Below, one piece after another: positions 33,784 to 43,404 of a stretch of 64,000 bases of DNA; position 1 is the stretch's first letter; the number at the start of each line of letters is the position of its first letter. Below the pieces are notes generated by a model, which worked only from the letters and a program-made list of their open reading frames with translations, was not told where the DNA came from and made no database searches. The position numbers were made by a program, and so were the translations under genes. This stretch comes from Deinococcus sp. LM3 (GTDB lineage Bacteria; Deinococcota; Deinococci; Deinococcales; Deinococcaceae), in assembly GCF_002017875.1 (NCBI RefSeq), contig NZ_MUFV01000001.1, positions 2,382,501-2,446,500 on the forward strand, read 5' to 3'.

Positions 33784-34448
33784 CCCAGCCCGATCCCACC
33801 CGACCCGACGCCGCGCAACCCGCCGCTGCCCCAGCCGACCCTGCCCAGGCCCAGGCGGCGCAGACCGCTGCCCCGGCCCGGCCCGAGCGGCGGCCCGAGC
33901 GCCGTCCCGTGCCGCCGCCCCCGGCGGGACCGGACGCCCGGCCCGGCATGACGCTGCTGAAGCTCACGCTGGGGGCCGCGTGCCTGCTGGCCCTGGCGTA
34001 CTTCCAGTGGACGCCCGGCGAGTGGCCCGTGCGCCTGCTGACCTGGGTGCTGCTGACCCTGCTCGCCGACGAGTTCGGCGGGTGGTTCGGGTACGCCGGC
34101 CTGCTGCTCGGCGGGGTGGGTTACCTCAGTCCCGTCGAGCCGCCCGCCGAGTGGCTGATCATCCTGCCGCTGGTCGGCGGCACACTGATGGGCACGCTGC
34201 TGCTCAAGCATTCGGGCGGCCTGTTCGTCCTGCCGTTCGCGGGAGTACTGTTCGCCGCCGTCCTGATCGGCGTGGGTCGGTTCGGAACGGTGCTGGACCC
34301 GCAGATGACGCTGCCCGGCACCCCGGAATTCCAGCGCAACGCCATCATGGCCATGCTGATCGCCCTGAGCGTCAGCGCCGTGCGGCAGCTCACGGAACTG
34401 ATCCTGCGCCGCCGCCGGATGAGAGCCCCGACAGCCACGATCGGCTGA
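33780..34448 (+). CDS. Membrane protein of unknown function
   Basis: 222 aa. Residues 1-55 are Pro/Ala/Arg-rich and probably disordered; four to five hydrophobic segments follow (ALAYFQWTPGEWPVRLLTWVLLTLLADEFGG ... PVEPPAEWLIILPLVGGTLMG). ATG overlaps the uvrA stop (ATGA), so it is translated with uvrA. I do not recognise the family. A link to the stress response is only positional. Confidence 0.75.
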
Positions 34449-34467
34449 CCCGCCCACCAACCCGCCC

Positions 34468-34502
34468 AGGCCGCCGCTTTCCGAATCCGGAAGCGGCGGC
34501 CT
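34468..34502 (+). terminator. Strong hairpin after the uvrA unit
   Basis: Perfect 12-bp arms AGGCCGCCGCTT and AAGCGGCGGCCT with a CCG/CGG extension, but no T-tract. Likely terminator. Confidence 0.65.
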
Positions 34503-34590
34503 GCTGCGGTCCAGCCCACCCGCCCGACCATCCGCCCAGATCGTCCCCGGCGTGACCGTCTCATGGCGGCGCGTTACACTCCGGGGCAAG

Positions 34591-35286
34591 ATGAACAGCA
34601 ACTCCAACCGCACCATCCTCGTCATCGGCACCCTGATCGCCGTGGCCCTGATCGCCCTCGCCCTTGTCGCCGTGCGCGGCAAACCCGCCGCCGGAGCGGG
34701 CCTGAACGGCGACTTCGACCTGACCGGGCAGCCCTTCGCCGGCAAGGCCGACGCGCCGGTCAGCGTGGTCGTCATCGAGGACTTCAAGTGCCCCGTCTGC
34801 AAGACCTTCGAGGAGACGGTCGCGCCCGGCCTGAAGACCAACTACGTGGACACCGGCAAGGCCAAGGTGTACACGCTGGTCTGGCCGTTCCTGTCCGAGG
34901 TGGCCCGCCTGCCCGTCAACGACAGCAAGTTCGCCGCGCAGGCCGCCAAGTGCGTGTACGACCAGGGCGGCAACGACGCCTTCGGCAGCTTCAAGAGCAT
35001 CCTGTTCCGCGCGCAGGGCGACGAGAGCACCGCCTGGGCCACCAAGACCCGCCTCAAGGACCTCGCCGGGAACGTCGAGGGCATCGACCAGGGCCAGTTC
35101 GCCACCTGCCTGGACACCGACGCCACCGCCGCCCGCGTGGACGCCGACGAGAAACAGGTCACGGACGCCCGCGTGAACTCCACGCCCACCGTGTTCGTGA
35201 ACGGCAAACAGGTCCTGAACGGCAGCGGCCAGGGCAGCTACCTGCTGGCCGACGTCAGCGCCGCCATCGACGCCGCCAGCAAGTAA
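34591..35286 (+). CDS. DsbA/BdbD-like thiol-disulfide oxidoreductase
   Basis: 231 aa. N-terminal membrane anchor (ILVIGTLIAVALIALALVAV), then a thioredoxin fold with CXXC as CPVC in VIEDFKCPVCKTFEE and a VNSTPTVFVNGK cis-Pro region. It oxidises Cys pairs in exported proteins. It is 3 bp upstream of the DsbB-like partner that re-oxidises it. ATG 34591 has TACACT 10 nt upstream. Confidence 0.9.
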   Translation: MNSNSNRTILVIGTLIAVALIALALVAVRGKPAAGAGLNGDFDLTGQPFAGKADAPVSVVVIEDFKCPVCKTFEETVAPGLKTNYVDTGKAKVYTLVWPFLSEVARLPVNDSKFAAQAAKCVYDQGGNDAFGSFKSILFRAQGDESTAWATKTRLKDLAGNVEGIDQGQFATCLDTDATAARVDADEKQVTDARVNSTPTVFVNGKQVLNGSGQGSYLLADVSAAIDAASK

Positions 35287-35289
35287 GCC

Positions 35290-35730
35290 GTGAGCCGCGA
35301 CAACCGCCTGTACGTCGCGTGGGTGATCGCCCTGATCGCCACGCTGGGCAGCCTGTACTTCAGTAACATCCTGGGATTCAAACCCTGCGTGCTGTGCTGG
35401 TACCAGCGCATCGCCATGTACCCGCTGGCCGTCATCCTGGGCATCGGCGCGCTGCGCGGCGACCTGGGTGCCCGCCTGTACGCCCTGCCGCTCGCGGTGG
35501 TCGGCGCGGTCATCGCCCTGATCCAGAACCTGGAGGACTGGGGCCTGATCCCGGTCCTGAAAGCCTGCACCGCCGACGCCACCACCGTCGCCTGCGACAT
35601 CCCCTGGCCACTGTGGGGCAGCGGCGCGCTGGCTGGCCTGAACACCGTCCTGACCATCCCGGTCCTGAGCATGACCGCGTTCATCCTGATCATCGGCCTG
35701 CTCGCCTGGGGCCGCCCCCGCAGCCTCTGA
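35290..35730 (+). CDS. DsbB/BdbC-like disulfide bond formation protein
   Basis: 146 aa, four hydrophobic segments. Redox Cys pairs are CVLC in KPCVLCWYQRIAMYPL and the second pair CTADATTVAC. It passes electrons from DsbA to quinone. GTG start. The stop TGA is directly followed by element copy A, so insertion left the protein intact. Confidence 0.93.
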   Translation: MSRDNRLYVAWVIALIATLGSLYFSNILGFKPCVLCWYQRIAMYPLAVILGIGALRGDLGARLYALPLAVVGAVIALIQNLEDWGLIPVLKACTADATTVACDIPWPLWGSGALAGLNTVLTIPVLSMTAFILIIGLLAWGRPRSL

Positions 35731-35863
35731 TACGGATTCCGTTTGTTTCGCCAACAATCCGGAACTTCACCGGATTGCCGGCTCCACGTCCGGAACCCAT
35801 TTTGCTCCCACTCGCTTCGCTCGGATTGAACGGGCTTTGCAGCCCATTCAATCGGAGTCCGTA
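35731..35863 (+). repeat. 133-bp dispersed element, copy A
   Basis: TACGGATTCCGTTTG at the left end and the reverse complement of TACGGACTCCGATTG at the right end. Flanked by TGA on both sides (35728-35730, 35864-35866). Internal hairpin arms are CAATCCGG and CCGGATTG. The left TGA is the dsbB stop. Confidence 0.85.
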
Positions 35864-36004
35864 TGAAGGAGGCGCGCGGGAAGCGGGGCGCGGGGTGCGG
35901 TGAGGACTCCTGCGCCCCGCTCCATGGCGGCCGGAACTCAGGGTGGACAGGGGAGAGTCCTCCCTTCCCCACCGCTCCCTGTGAGTGGCGCCCCGCCTCC
36001 CCGC

Positions 36005-36751
36005 CTAGACCGGGCGGCCCGCCATCATGAACGACGCGGTCATGCCCCCGTCGACCGGGACGATCGCGCCGGTCAGGAAGCTCGCCTCGTCACTGCCTAG
36101 GAAGTACACGACCTTCGCCACCTCCTGCGGGGTGCCCAGGCGGCGCAGGGCGTGCAGGTCCTCGTAGTCCCGGCGGGTCTGCTCGGGGTTCTCGCTTTCT
36201 GCGATGGCTGCCAGCACACCCTCGGTGCTGATCGCGCCGGGCGCGACCGCGTTCACCCGCAGCCCGCGCGGCGCGAGGTCCAGCGCCATGGCCCGCGTCA
36301 GGTTCACCAGGCCGCCCTTGCTGGCGTTGTACGCCGCGTTGCCCTGCTCGGCGAACAGACCCTGCACGCTCGCCACGTTCACCACCGCCGCTCCGTGTGG
36401 CAGCAGGTCCACCAGCGCCCGCGTCAGCAGCAGCGGGGCCGTCAGGTTCACGCCCAGCGTCCGCGCCCAGCCGCGCTCGCTGACCTCCAGCACGCTGCCG
36501 TGCGCGCCCTGGTACGCCGCGTTGTTCACGAGGACCTGCACGCCTCCCAGTTCCCGCGCCGCCCGCACGATCCGCTCCCGGCCCGCTGCGGTACTCACGT
36601 CCGCCTTCACGCGCCGCTGCCCCCGCAGGACCGGCGGGAGGTTCACGTCGGCGCTCAGTACCCGCCATCCCCGCTCCGCGTACAGTTCCGCCACGGCCCG
36701 CCCGATGCCGCGCGCCGCGCCGGTGACCACCACACCACTCGTGTCCGTCAT
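36005..36751 (-). CDS. SDR family oxidoreductase
   Basis: 248 aa classical short-chain dehydrogenase. NAD(P)-binding VTGAARGIGRAVAELY, the VLVNNAAYQG segment and the catalytic Tyr-x3-Lys in NAAYNASKGGLVNL. The GAIVPVDGGMTASFM ending is typical. Substrate unknown. No operon partner. Confidence 0.9.
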   Translation of the reverse strand: MTDTSGVVVTGAARGIGRAVAELYAERGWRVLSADVNLPPVLRGQRRVKADVSTAAGRERIVRAARELGGVQVLVNNAAYQGAHGSVLEVSERGWARTLGVNLTAPLLLTRALVDLLPHGAAVVNVASVQGLFAEQGNAAYNASKGGLVNLTRAMALDLAPRGLRVNAVAPGAISTEGVLAAIAESENPEQTRRDYEDLHALRRLGTPQEVAKVVYFLGSDEASFLTGAIVPVDGGMTASFMMAGRPV

Positions 36752-36847
36752 GCCCTCAGTGTCACGGACACCCGCCCGGCTGGGGCGGAGGCATAAGACA
36801 CGCTCAAGTGAAGGAGGGGGGTGGGCAGTGGGAAGTGAGAAAAGAGG

Positions 36848-36880
36848 AGGCCCGCCGACGGCGTTCGCGTCGGTGGGCCT
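36848..36880 (-). terminator. Terminator of the etfBA operon
   Basis: 13-bp arms (36848-36860 and 36868-36880, one G-T pair) with a T-rich run on the minus-strand side, below the etfA stop. Confidence 0.75.
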
Positions 36881-36940
36881 TTCAGTTGGAGGTGGGTGCT
36901 GGGGCGGAGGTCGGCCACCGGCCCACTTCCCACATCCCGT

Positions 36941-37888
36941 TTACTTGCGGCTGGCTTCGATCAGCGCGGGGACGATCTCGTTGATGTCGCCCACGATGCC
37001 GTAGTCAGCGACCTTGAAGATCGGTGCCTCGGCGTCCTTGTTGATGGCGATGATGTTCTTGCTCTTGCCCATGCCGCTCAGGTGCTGCACGGCGCCGCTG
37101 ACGCCCAGGGCGATGTACGCCTTGGGTTGCACGGTCTTGCCGGTCTGGCCGACCTGCTCGGCGTAGGGGCGCCAGCCGGCGTCCACGACGGCGCGCGTGG
37201 CACCGACGCCCGCACCGATGGAGTCGGCGAGGCCCTCGACGTAGCGGGTGAAGTTCTCGGGGCTGCCCACGCCGCGTCCGCCGGTCACGATGACGTCGGC
37301 TTCGGTCAGGGCAACGCGGCTGCTCTTCTCGACGCTGCGGCCCGTCACCTGCACGCGCGGGGCGGGCAGGTCGAGTTCCACGTCGTACTGCTCACCAGCG
37401 GCGGCGGCGGGCGCGGCGGGCGCGAACGAGCCGGGCTTGACGGTCACGACGACCGTGCCGTCGGCCTCCACCGTCTCGGTCACGCGGGCCAGGTAGGTGT
37501 AACGCTGCGCCTGGAGGGCCGCGCCGTTGCTGCTCAGTCTGGTGGCGTCCTCGAGGTACGGTGCGTCGAGTTTCACGGCGACCCTCGGGGCGTACTCGCG
37601 CCCGGAGCGGCTGCCGCCGATGATGATGGTGTGCGCCTCGCCTTCCTGCGCGATCTGCGTGGCAGCGGCCGCCCAGACCTCGGCGTTGTACGTGGCGAGC
37701 GCGGGCAGGTCGGCCACGAGCACCTGATCGGCCACAGCGGCGGCCTCGGCGGCCACGGCCGCGACGTCCTGGCCCAGCACGAGCAGCGTGACGGGACCTT
37801 CACGCCCGGACTCGCGGGCGGCAGTGACCATTTCCAGGGTGGCTTTCGCCAGTTTCCCGGCAGTGTGTTCAGCGACGATCAGAATCAT
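36941..37888 (-). CDS. etfA: Electron transfer flavoprotein alpha subunit
   Basis: 315 aa. FAD-binding C-terminal domain: VTGGRGVGSPENF, GATRAVVDAGWRPYAEQVGQTGKTV and YIALGVSGAVQHLSGM...NKDAEAPIFKVADYGIVGD. With EtfB it carries electrons from acyl-CoA and other dehydrogenases to the quinone pool. ATG overlaps the etfB stop by 4 bp. Confidence 0.96.
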   Translation of the reverse strand: MILIVAEHTAGKLAKATLEMVTAARESGREGPVTLLVLGQDVAAVAAEAAAVADQVLVADLPALATYNAEVWAAAATQIAQEGEAHTIIIGGSRSGREYAPRVAVKLDAPYLEDATRLSSNGAALQAQRYTYLARVTETVEADGTVVVTVKPGSFAPAAPAAAAGEQYDVELDLPAPRVQVTGRSVEKSSRVALTEADVIVTGGRGVGSPENFTRYVEGLADSIGAGVGATRAVVDAGWRPYAEQVGQTGKTVQPKAYIALGVSGAVQHLSGMGKSKNIIAINKDAEAPIFKVADYGIVGDINEIVPALIEASRK

Positions 37889-38646
37889 GCGATCACCTTG
37901 GCTTCGTTCCGAAGCAGTTCCAGCAGTTGTTGCGCGGCGGCCTGGGGGTCCTTGCCGTCGATCATGGTGTTGCGGCGGGCGCGGGTCTGAATCTCGGCGT
38001 TCACGGTGCGGACCTTGCCCTGCAGCTGGTACGCGGCGGGGTCGTCCTTGCGCAGTTCCTTCTTCTTGGCTTTCATGATGTTCGGCAGGGTAGGGTAGCG
38101 GGGTTCGTTCAGGCCCTGCTGGGTGGTCACGACGGCCGGGAGCGTCGCGCTGAAGCTCTCGTTGCCGTCGTCCACGTCGTGGCGGCCGGTCAGCGTCTCA
38201 CCGTCGAGTTTCAGTTCGTTCGTCCAGGTGAGCTGGGGCCAGCCCAGGCGTTCGGCGCTGGCAGCCCCGAGGGCCTGTGAGTCCCAGTCGGCTTCCTGCC
38301 CGCCGACCAGGATCAGCGTGACGTTCTCGGCCTGCGCGACCTGGGCCACGACGCGGCTGAGGGTCACGGCGTCGAATTTCTCGTCGGTTTCGATGTGAAT
38401 GGCGCGGTCGACGCCCATGGCGAGCGAGGTGCGCAGGGCGTCCTCGACCTTCTTCGGGCCGACAGCCAGCGCGATGATCTGCTCGACGGGCGCGCCGCTC
38501 TCGCGCAGGCGCAGGGCCTCTTCGACGCCGTACTCGTCCATGCCGTCGATGACCAGGGTGGCGCCTTCGAGGTCGACGGTCTGGCCGCTGATCTTGACGC
38601 GCGCCTCGGCGTCGGGAACTTGTCTTACGAGGGTCAGGATGTTCAT
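37885..38646 (-). CDS. etfB: Electron transfer flavoprotein beta subunit
   Basis: 253 aa, beginning MNILTLVRQVPDAEARVKI; AMP-site region and signature VTTQQGLNEPRYPTLPNIMKAKKKEL are clear. Start at 38646 has GGAGG upstream; the frame is open further up but without support. First gene of etfBA. A TACAAT -10 candidate and an ACTTG-N3-CAAGT palindrome lie about 100 bp upstream. Confidence 0.95.
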   Translation of the reverse strand: MNILTLVRQVPDAEARVKISGQTVDLEGATLVIDGMDEYGVEEALRLRESGAPVEQIIALAVGPKKVEDALRTSLAMGVDRAIHIETDEKFDAVTLSRVVAQVAQAENVTLILVGGQEADWDSQALGAASAERLGWPQLTWTNELKLDGETLTGRHDVDDGNESFSATLPAVVTTQQGLNEPRYPTLPNIMKAKKKELRKDDPAAYQLQGKVRTVNAEIQTRARRNTMIDGKDPQAAAQQLLELLRNEAKVIA

Positions 38647-39201
38647 GGGTCCTCCAGTGAATCGGGGTTGCGGTGGGGGTGTCCGGGGACGTGTCGGTTC
38701 AGGTCGGGCACCTGAGGGCAGACGCGCCCAGCATGACAAATTGTACTTGGTTCAAGTTTAGCAGAGGACCCGGAAACAGGGAAGACCCACCGGACGCCGG
38801 ACCGCTGCCGCCCTCCCACCCTAAGGACGTTGGAGCGGGAATGGAGAGCTTCCGGCGCTTTCCGGGAAGCTCGCAATGTTAGCTGCAACGTCCTTTTTCT
38901 GCTCCGCGCTCCGCGCGGTTTACCTGCAAGATAAACGCAGTGTACCTGGCGCCGCTCCCACCTGCACGCCGGACCCTCACGCTCAGGCATCCGGGACACT
39001 CCCCCTCATGAGAGGCCGACCGTGGGCCAGTGGCCCACCTTCACGTCGCTCCAGCCGCATACGGACACCTCCTGCTGCTCCCAGCTGCCCTTTACCGCCC
39101 GTTCAGCCCCCCACAGCCGACTCTTCACGTTCGGGGCCTCCTTAAATTTCCCGTCAACTGGCTCAAGGAACCCTCTCATGGTCACGGCCGAACCTGTCCT
39201 C
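38647..39201. other. 555-bp intergenic region between etfB and a beta-barrel gene
   Basis: It holds the likely etf promoter (minus-strand TACAAT at 38740-38745 beside an ACTTG-GTT-CAAGT palindrome at 38744-38756) and the structured stem-loop RNA candidate (38823-38898). The 38900-39200 part has no supported gene. Confidence 0.5.
38823..38898 (+). ncRNA. Candidate structured RNA ending in an intrinsic terminator
   Basis: Outer 10-bp perfect stem AAGGACGTTG (38823-38832) / CAACGTCCTT (38886-38895) runs into T5. Inside, GAGCTTCC (38846-38853) pairs with GGAAGCTC (38865-38872). Not a tRNA (no T-loop). It could be a small RNA or a complex terminator. Confidence 0.4.
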
Positions 39202-39870
39202 ATGAAGAAGCTCATCCCCCTGACCCTCCTCGCTCTCACCGCCACCGCCGGCGCGCAGTCCCTCAGCGGCGTGCAGCTCGGCCTGACCGGCGGCTACGCC
39301 AGCGGCCTCAGCGGCGAGATCTTCGTCCTGACCCCCAACGTCGTCGGTCCGGTCGGCGTGAAGGTCGGCGTGGCGACCACCCGCTCCGCCGACGCGATTC
39401 GGGATAGTTCCGCTTACGGTCTGGGTGTGGCCCCTACCCCTACTTTTGGCGATGCCAAGCAGCAGGGCCTGGCGACTGAGTCGGGGAGCCAGACAGTTGT
39501 GTCACTTGACGGTACCTACGCGTTAGGGGAAGTGGCCCCCGGCGTGGATAGCTCCCTCTATGCCGGTGGCCGCTACGGTATGTTCAGTGCCACTGCTGAC
39601 TATGGCTCTGCTGGCCGCCAGACGTACCGCAGCAATGCTTTCGGAGTCGGGGCGGGCGCACTGGTCAGCTACGCGCTCACTGGCAACCTGAGCTTGGTGG
39701 GCGATGTGGGTGTGGACCACTTCTTCGATGCCACCGTTACGAGTGATGACGGTCGTGGCAACATCGACACCATCGCTACGAACGATGGTTCCTACAGAGA
39801 ATCGACCTCCCCCTTCGTGCGTCCCGGCACCAACTTCAAGGCCCGCGTGGGTATCAAAGCCACCTTCTGA
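39202..39870 (+). CDS. Outer-membrane beta-barrel-like secreted protein
   Basis: 222 aa. Signal peptide (LIPLTLLALTATAGAQ) followed by alternating beta-strand sequence with Gly/Ser/Tyr (TGGYASGLSGEI, SLYAGGRYGMFSATADYGS, LVSYALTGNLSLVGDVGVDHFFD) and a C-terminal Phe, as in outer-membrane beta-barrels. Function unknown. From about 39400 codons end in A/T more often than in neighbours, suggesting a different origin for the barrel part. An earlier in-frame Met exists at 39022, but MKKLIPLTL gives a proper signal peptide. Confidence 0.7.
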   Translation: MKKLIPLTLLALTATAGAQSLSGVQLGLTGGYASGLSGEIFVLTPNVVGPVGVKVGVATTRSADAIRDSSAYGLGVAPTPTFGDAKQQGLATESGSQTVVSLDGTYALGEVAPGVDSSLYAGGRYGMFSATADYGSAGRQTYRSNAFGVGAGALVSYALTGNLSLVGDVGVDHFFDATVTSDDGRGNIDTIATNDGSYRESTSPFVRPGTNFKARVGIKATF

Positions 39871-39932
39871 TCTGCACCCCTGCCTGACCCGGCCGGCCCT
39901 CCCTGTGGGGGCCGGTTCGTGTTGTGTGTGGG

Positions 39933-40289
39933 CTAGCGTTCCAGGTGCTGCCGGAGCATCTCGAAGGCCGCCACGGTACGCGGGAACCCCAGGTACGGCA
40001 CGCACATCAGGAGGGCGCCGCGTACCTCGTCCTCGGTGGCTCCGGCGTTCATGGCGCCGCGAATGTGGGTGCGCAGTTCGGGCGGGCTGCCCAGCGACAC
40101 CAGTAGCGCGCAGGCGATCAGCTCCTTGCTTTTCAGGTCCAGGCCGGGGCGGTCATACACGGTGTCGTACGCGAAGTCGCGGATGTACGCGCCCAGGTCG
40201 GGGTCCAGCTGCTCGAGGCGCTGCTGGATGCGGCCCTGCTGCGTGCCGAAGATCACGTCCCGCGCGCGCGGGGAATCGGGGTCGGTCAT
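39933..40289 (-). CDS. Carboxymuconolactone decarboxylase family protein
   Basis: 118 aa. DLKSKELIACALLVSLGSPPELRTHIRGAMNAGATEDEVRGALL matches the CMD/AhpD fold. The AhpD CxxC pair is absent, so it is closer to the decarboxylase branch; substrate unknown. Confidence 0.85.
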   Translation of the reverse strand: MTDPDSPRARDVIFGTQQGRIQQRLEQLDPDLGAYIRDFAYDTVYDRPGLDLKSKELIACALLVSLGSPPELRTHIRGAMNAGATEDEVRGALLMCVPYLGFPRTVAAFEMLRQHLER

Positions 40290-40613
40290 GCGGGCAGGGT
40301 AGCGCGGCCCGCCGGTCGGGGCGGCGGCGCAGTCCTGGCAAGATTCCCGTCAGGACTGCGCCGCTACAGTAGCAGCAGGTGAAGGCCATGATCGGGCGCG
40401 GCGTGCGCAGATCGTAAGGTTTCACCTGCCTGGGTGGGTGGGGCGGCGATACTCTACACTCAGGCTGTCCCGTAGGCGTTCAGACATCGGTCCCCGTTCT
40501 GCCGCAGGCAGTCAGGTTCTCCTTAGCATTACTCCGTTCGCTCCAGCGACCTGTGATCTTCCGTTCGACCCGGTAACTTGACTGTCGCGCTTTTCCGCCC
40601 CTGGGGGTCACCC
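40290..40613. promoter_or_regulatory. Intergenic region upstream of clpC with two inverted repeats
   Basis: 324 bp between divergent genes. Perfect 14-bp arms GCGGCGCAGTCCTG (40324-40337) / CAGGACTGCGCCGC (40351-40364). A second pair, GCAGGTGAA / TTCACCTGC, follows. TACACT near 40455 could be a -10. No HAIR motif. Confidence 0.5.
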
Positions 40614-42854
<2,241 letters not shown>

Positions 42855-42870
42855 GCCCCCGGACCACTGG

Positions 42871-42905
42871 CCCCGCCGCGCTCCAGGCGCCGGCGGGGGC
42901 TTTTT
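42871..42905 (+). terminator. Intrinsic terminator of clpC
   Basis: CCCCGCCG (42871-42878) / CGGCGGGG (42891-42898) with T5 at 42901-42905. Confidence 0.9.
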
Positions 42906-42946
42906 CTGCAGCAACCCGCAGCGGCCCGCCCGCGTAGGGAAGAGAG

Positions 42947-43033
42947 ATGAAGCTCGTGAAGCTCGCCCTGCCTGCCGCCCTGGCCCTGACCGTCTGCGCG
43001 GACGCCACCAGTGATCATACGGACTCCGATTGA
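42947..43033 (+). pseudogene. Signal-peptide ORF cut off by a 50-bp element
   Basis: 28 codons: MKLVKLALPAALALTVCADATSD, then element sequence and a TGA inside it. GGGAAGAG precedes the ATG. It looks like the start of an exported protein whose remainder was lost or displaced by the element. If the element is removed, this frame joins the downstream DUF2087 frame. Confidence 0.4.
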
Positions 43034-43067
43034 ATGGGCTGCAAAGACCGTTCAATCGGAGTCCGTG
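43018..43067. repeat. 50-bp palindromic mini-element, copy F
   Basis: TACGGACTCCGATTGAA at the left end and its inverted form TTCAATCGGAGTCCGTG at the right (one terminal mismatch), with a short GGGCT-type stem between. Flanked by TCA on both sides (43015-43017, 43068-43070). Same end sequence as the long copies. Confidence 0.75.
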
Positions 43068-43122
43068 TCAATCCGGCGTCCGGGAACCATCCGCCCGCCG
43101 CCTGTCCAGTACCATGACGGTC

Positions 43123-43404
43123 ATGACGAAAAGCATTTCCGATTTCCAGGATGAACACGGCCGCATCACCGGGTGGCCCAGCGACCGCCGCCGCGCGCAC
43201 CAGCTCGCCATTCTCGATTACCTGACCGGGCTGTTCGAGCCGGGCGTGTCGTACGACCAGGGGCAGGTCGAGCAGATCCTGGCGGACCACAGCACCCTGG
43301 AAGACCCCAGCCTGCTGCTGAACGAACTGGTCGACAGCGACTACCTGGCGACCGAGGGCGGCGCGTACTGGCGTGCCGACGGTCGCCCCGGCGCGCGTGG
43401 CTAG
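43123..43404 (+). CDS. DUF2087 family small protein
   Basis: 93 aa. ISDFQDEHGRITGWPSDRRR and YDQGQVEQILADHSTLEDPSLLLNELVDSDYLATE...GAYWRAD match DUF2087, a small winged-helix-like domain often in regulators. ATG 43123 has TACCAT 7 nt upstream, a leaderless start. radA begins inside its stop region, so both are likely co-transcribed. Function unknown. Confidence 0.75.
   Translation: MTKSISDFQDEHGRITGWPSDRRRAHQLAILDYLTGLFEPGVSYDQGQVEQILADHSTLEDPSLLLNELVDSDYLATEGGAYWRADGRPGARG

Noticed and set aside
38823..38895. tRNA gene
   Set aside because: Length fits, but there is no T-loop GTTCGA-like sequence, anticodon arm or CCA-compatible acceptor stem.
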